From Verrucomicrobiota bacterium (GTDB lineage: Bacteria; Verrucomicrobiota; Verrucomicrobiia; Opitutales; Opitutaceae): a DNA stretch of 5,485 nt. Where the stretch lies: contig JAUPWC010000027.1 of NCBI GenBank assembly GCA_030916665.1, positions 1 through 5,485 of the forward strand, in the 5' to 3' direction. The position numbers and the translations under genes were made by a program. Of this stretch, positions 5,335 to 5,485 are shown in pieces. The notes under the pieces were generated by a model that ran no database searches, was not told where the DNA came from, and worked only from the letters and a program-made list of their open reading frames with translations. Positions within the stretch are counted from its first letter, which is position 1; each line of letters opens with the position of its first letter.

Positions 5335-5485
5335 ATGCCCGCCCCCGCCGCCCTCCCCGAAAACGCCAACCTCGCCTTCCTCGGCGAGACGGCGTGGCCG
5401 CCGGCGCAGCTCACCGATCACGAGGCACGAAAACTCCTCGAAGCCGAAAATGCCTGCGGCCGGCCCAACATCGACGTGCTGCGCG
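5335..5485 (+). CDS. N-terminal fragment of a gene resembling an adenine DNA methyltransferase recognition region; 3' end outside the window
   Basis: Fifty codons are visible and the frame stays open to the edge. NLAFLGETAWPPAQLTDHEA (12-31), ARKLLEAENACGRPNIDVLR (31-50) and especially GRPNIDVLR (42-50) resemble the segment of N6-adenine DNA methyltransferases (type II/TaqI-like C-terminal specificity domain) that reads roughly NLAFQG...GRPN(A/S)D(V)LRPW. In those proteins this motif lies far downstream of the NPPY catalytic motif. Here it comes near the start, with no catalytic domain before it. ATG at 5335 is the first good start. The frame is open back to a TAG at 5179-5181, but that part runs through the repeat element and does not look coding. 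No Shine-Dalgarno is seen. It could be a stand-alone recognition-domain protein or a truncated remnant. The identification rests on a short motif recalled from memory. Confidence 0.5.
   Translation, partial: MPAPAALPENANLAFLGETAWPPAQLTDHEARKLLEAENACGRPNIDVLR

Noticed and set aside
3265..5421. 718-codon minus-strand frame opposite recQ
   Set aside because: Glycine/alanine/glutamate-rich shadow caused by high third-position GC in recQ, which has every helicase motif on the plus strand.
1..5485. Phage, integron or defence island
   Set aside because: No integrase, transposase, nuclease-helicase cassette or att-like duplication is visible. Most genes are ordinary housekeeping types with uniform codon use.

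Overview
This is a high-GC stretch of a bacterial chromosome. The style suggests Verrucomicrobiota, most likely the Opitutaceae: strong G/C at third codon positions, many palindromic intergenic repeats, and gene starts with no visible Shine-Dalgarno sequence. That placement is an inference from sequence style and from family resemblance recalled from memory; no marker gene in the window proves it.

Layout, left to right. On the minus strand lies the N-terminal 165 codons of a PIN-PhoH protein (an RNase plus RNA helicase/ATPase family), running off the left edge. Upstream of it on the same strand is a small unrecognised 99-residue gene. A 92-bp divergent spacer separates these from a plus-strand gene for a membrane-anchored coiled-coil protein of unknown function, which ends at a strong intrinsic terminator. 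A 224-bp gap follows, packed with hairpins, including a perfect 17-bp stem, and a 9-nt-period tandem motif. Next come a YcaQ/AlkX-type DNA glycosylase gene (winged-helix 'HTH_42' family), a palindromic spacer with another terminator, and a complete recQ helicase gene. After recQ lies an element of about 108 bp bounded by near-perfect inverted repeats. The window ends with the first 50 codons of a gene resembling part of the target-recognition region of N6-adenine DNA methyltransferases.

Functionally, the centre holds two genome-maintenance genes side by side: a glycosylase of the family that unhooks interstrand crosslinks, and RecQ. Each appears to be its own transcription unit, because a terminator-like hairpin lies between them. 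The PhoH-type gene belongs to RNA metabolism.

The most unusual signal is repeats rather than a new enzyme system. Two different palindromic repeats, both resembling elements I know from intergenic DNA of many bacteria, sit in frame inside the glycosylase gene and add short peptide inserts at likely loop positions. I do not see a new defence system, a CRISPR array, an RNA gene or a recognisable insertion sequence here.
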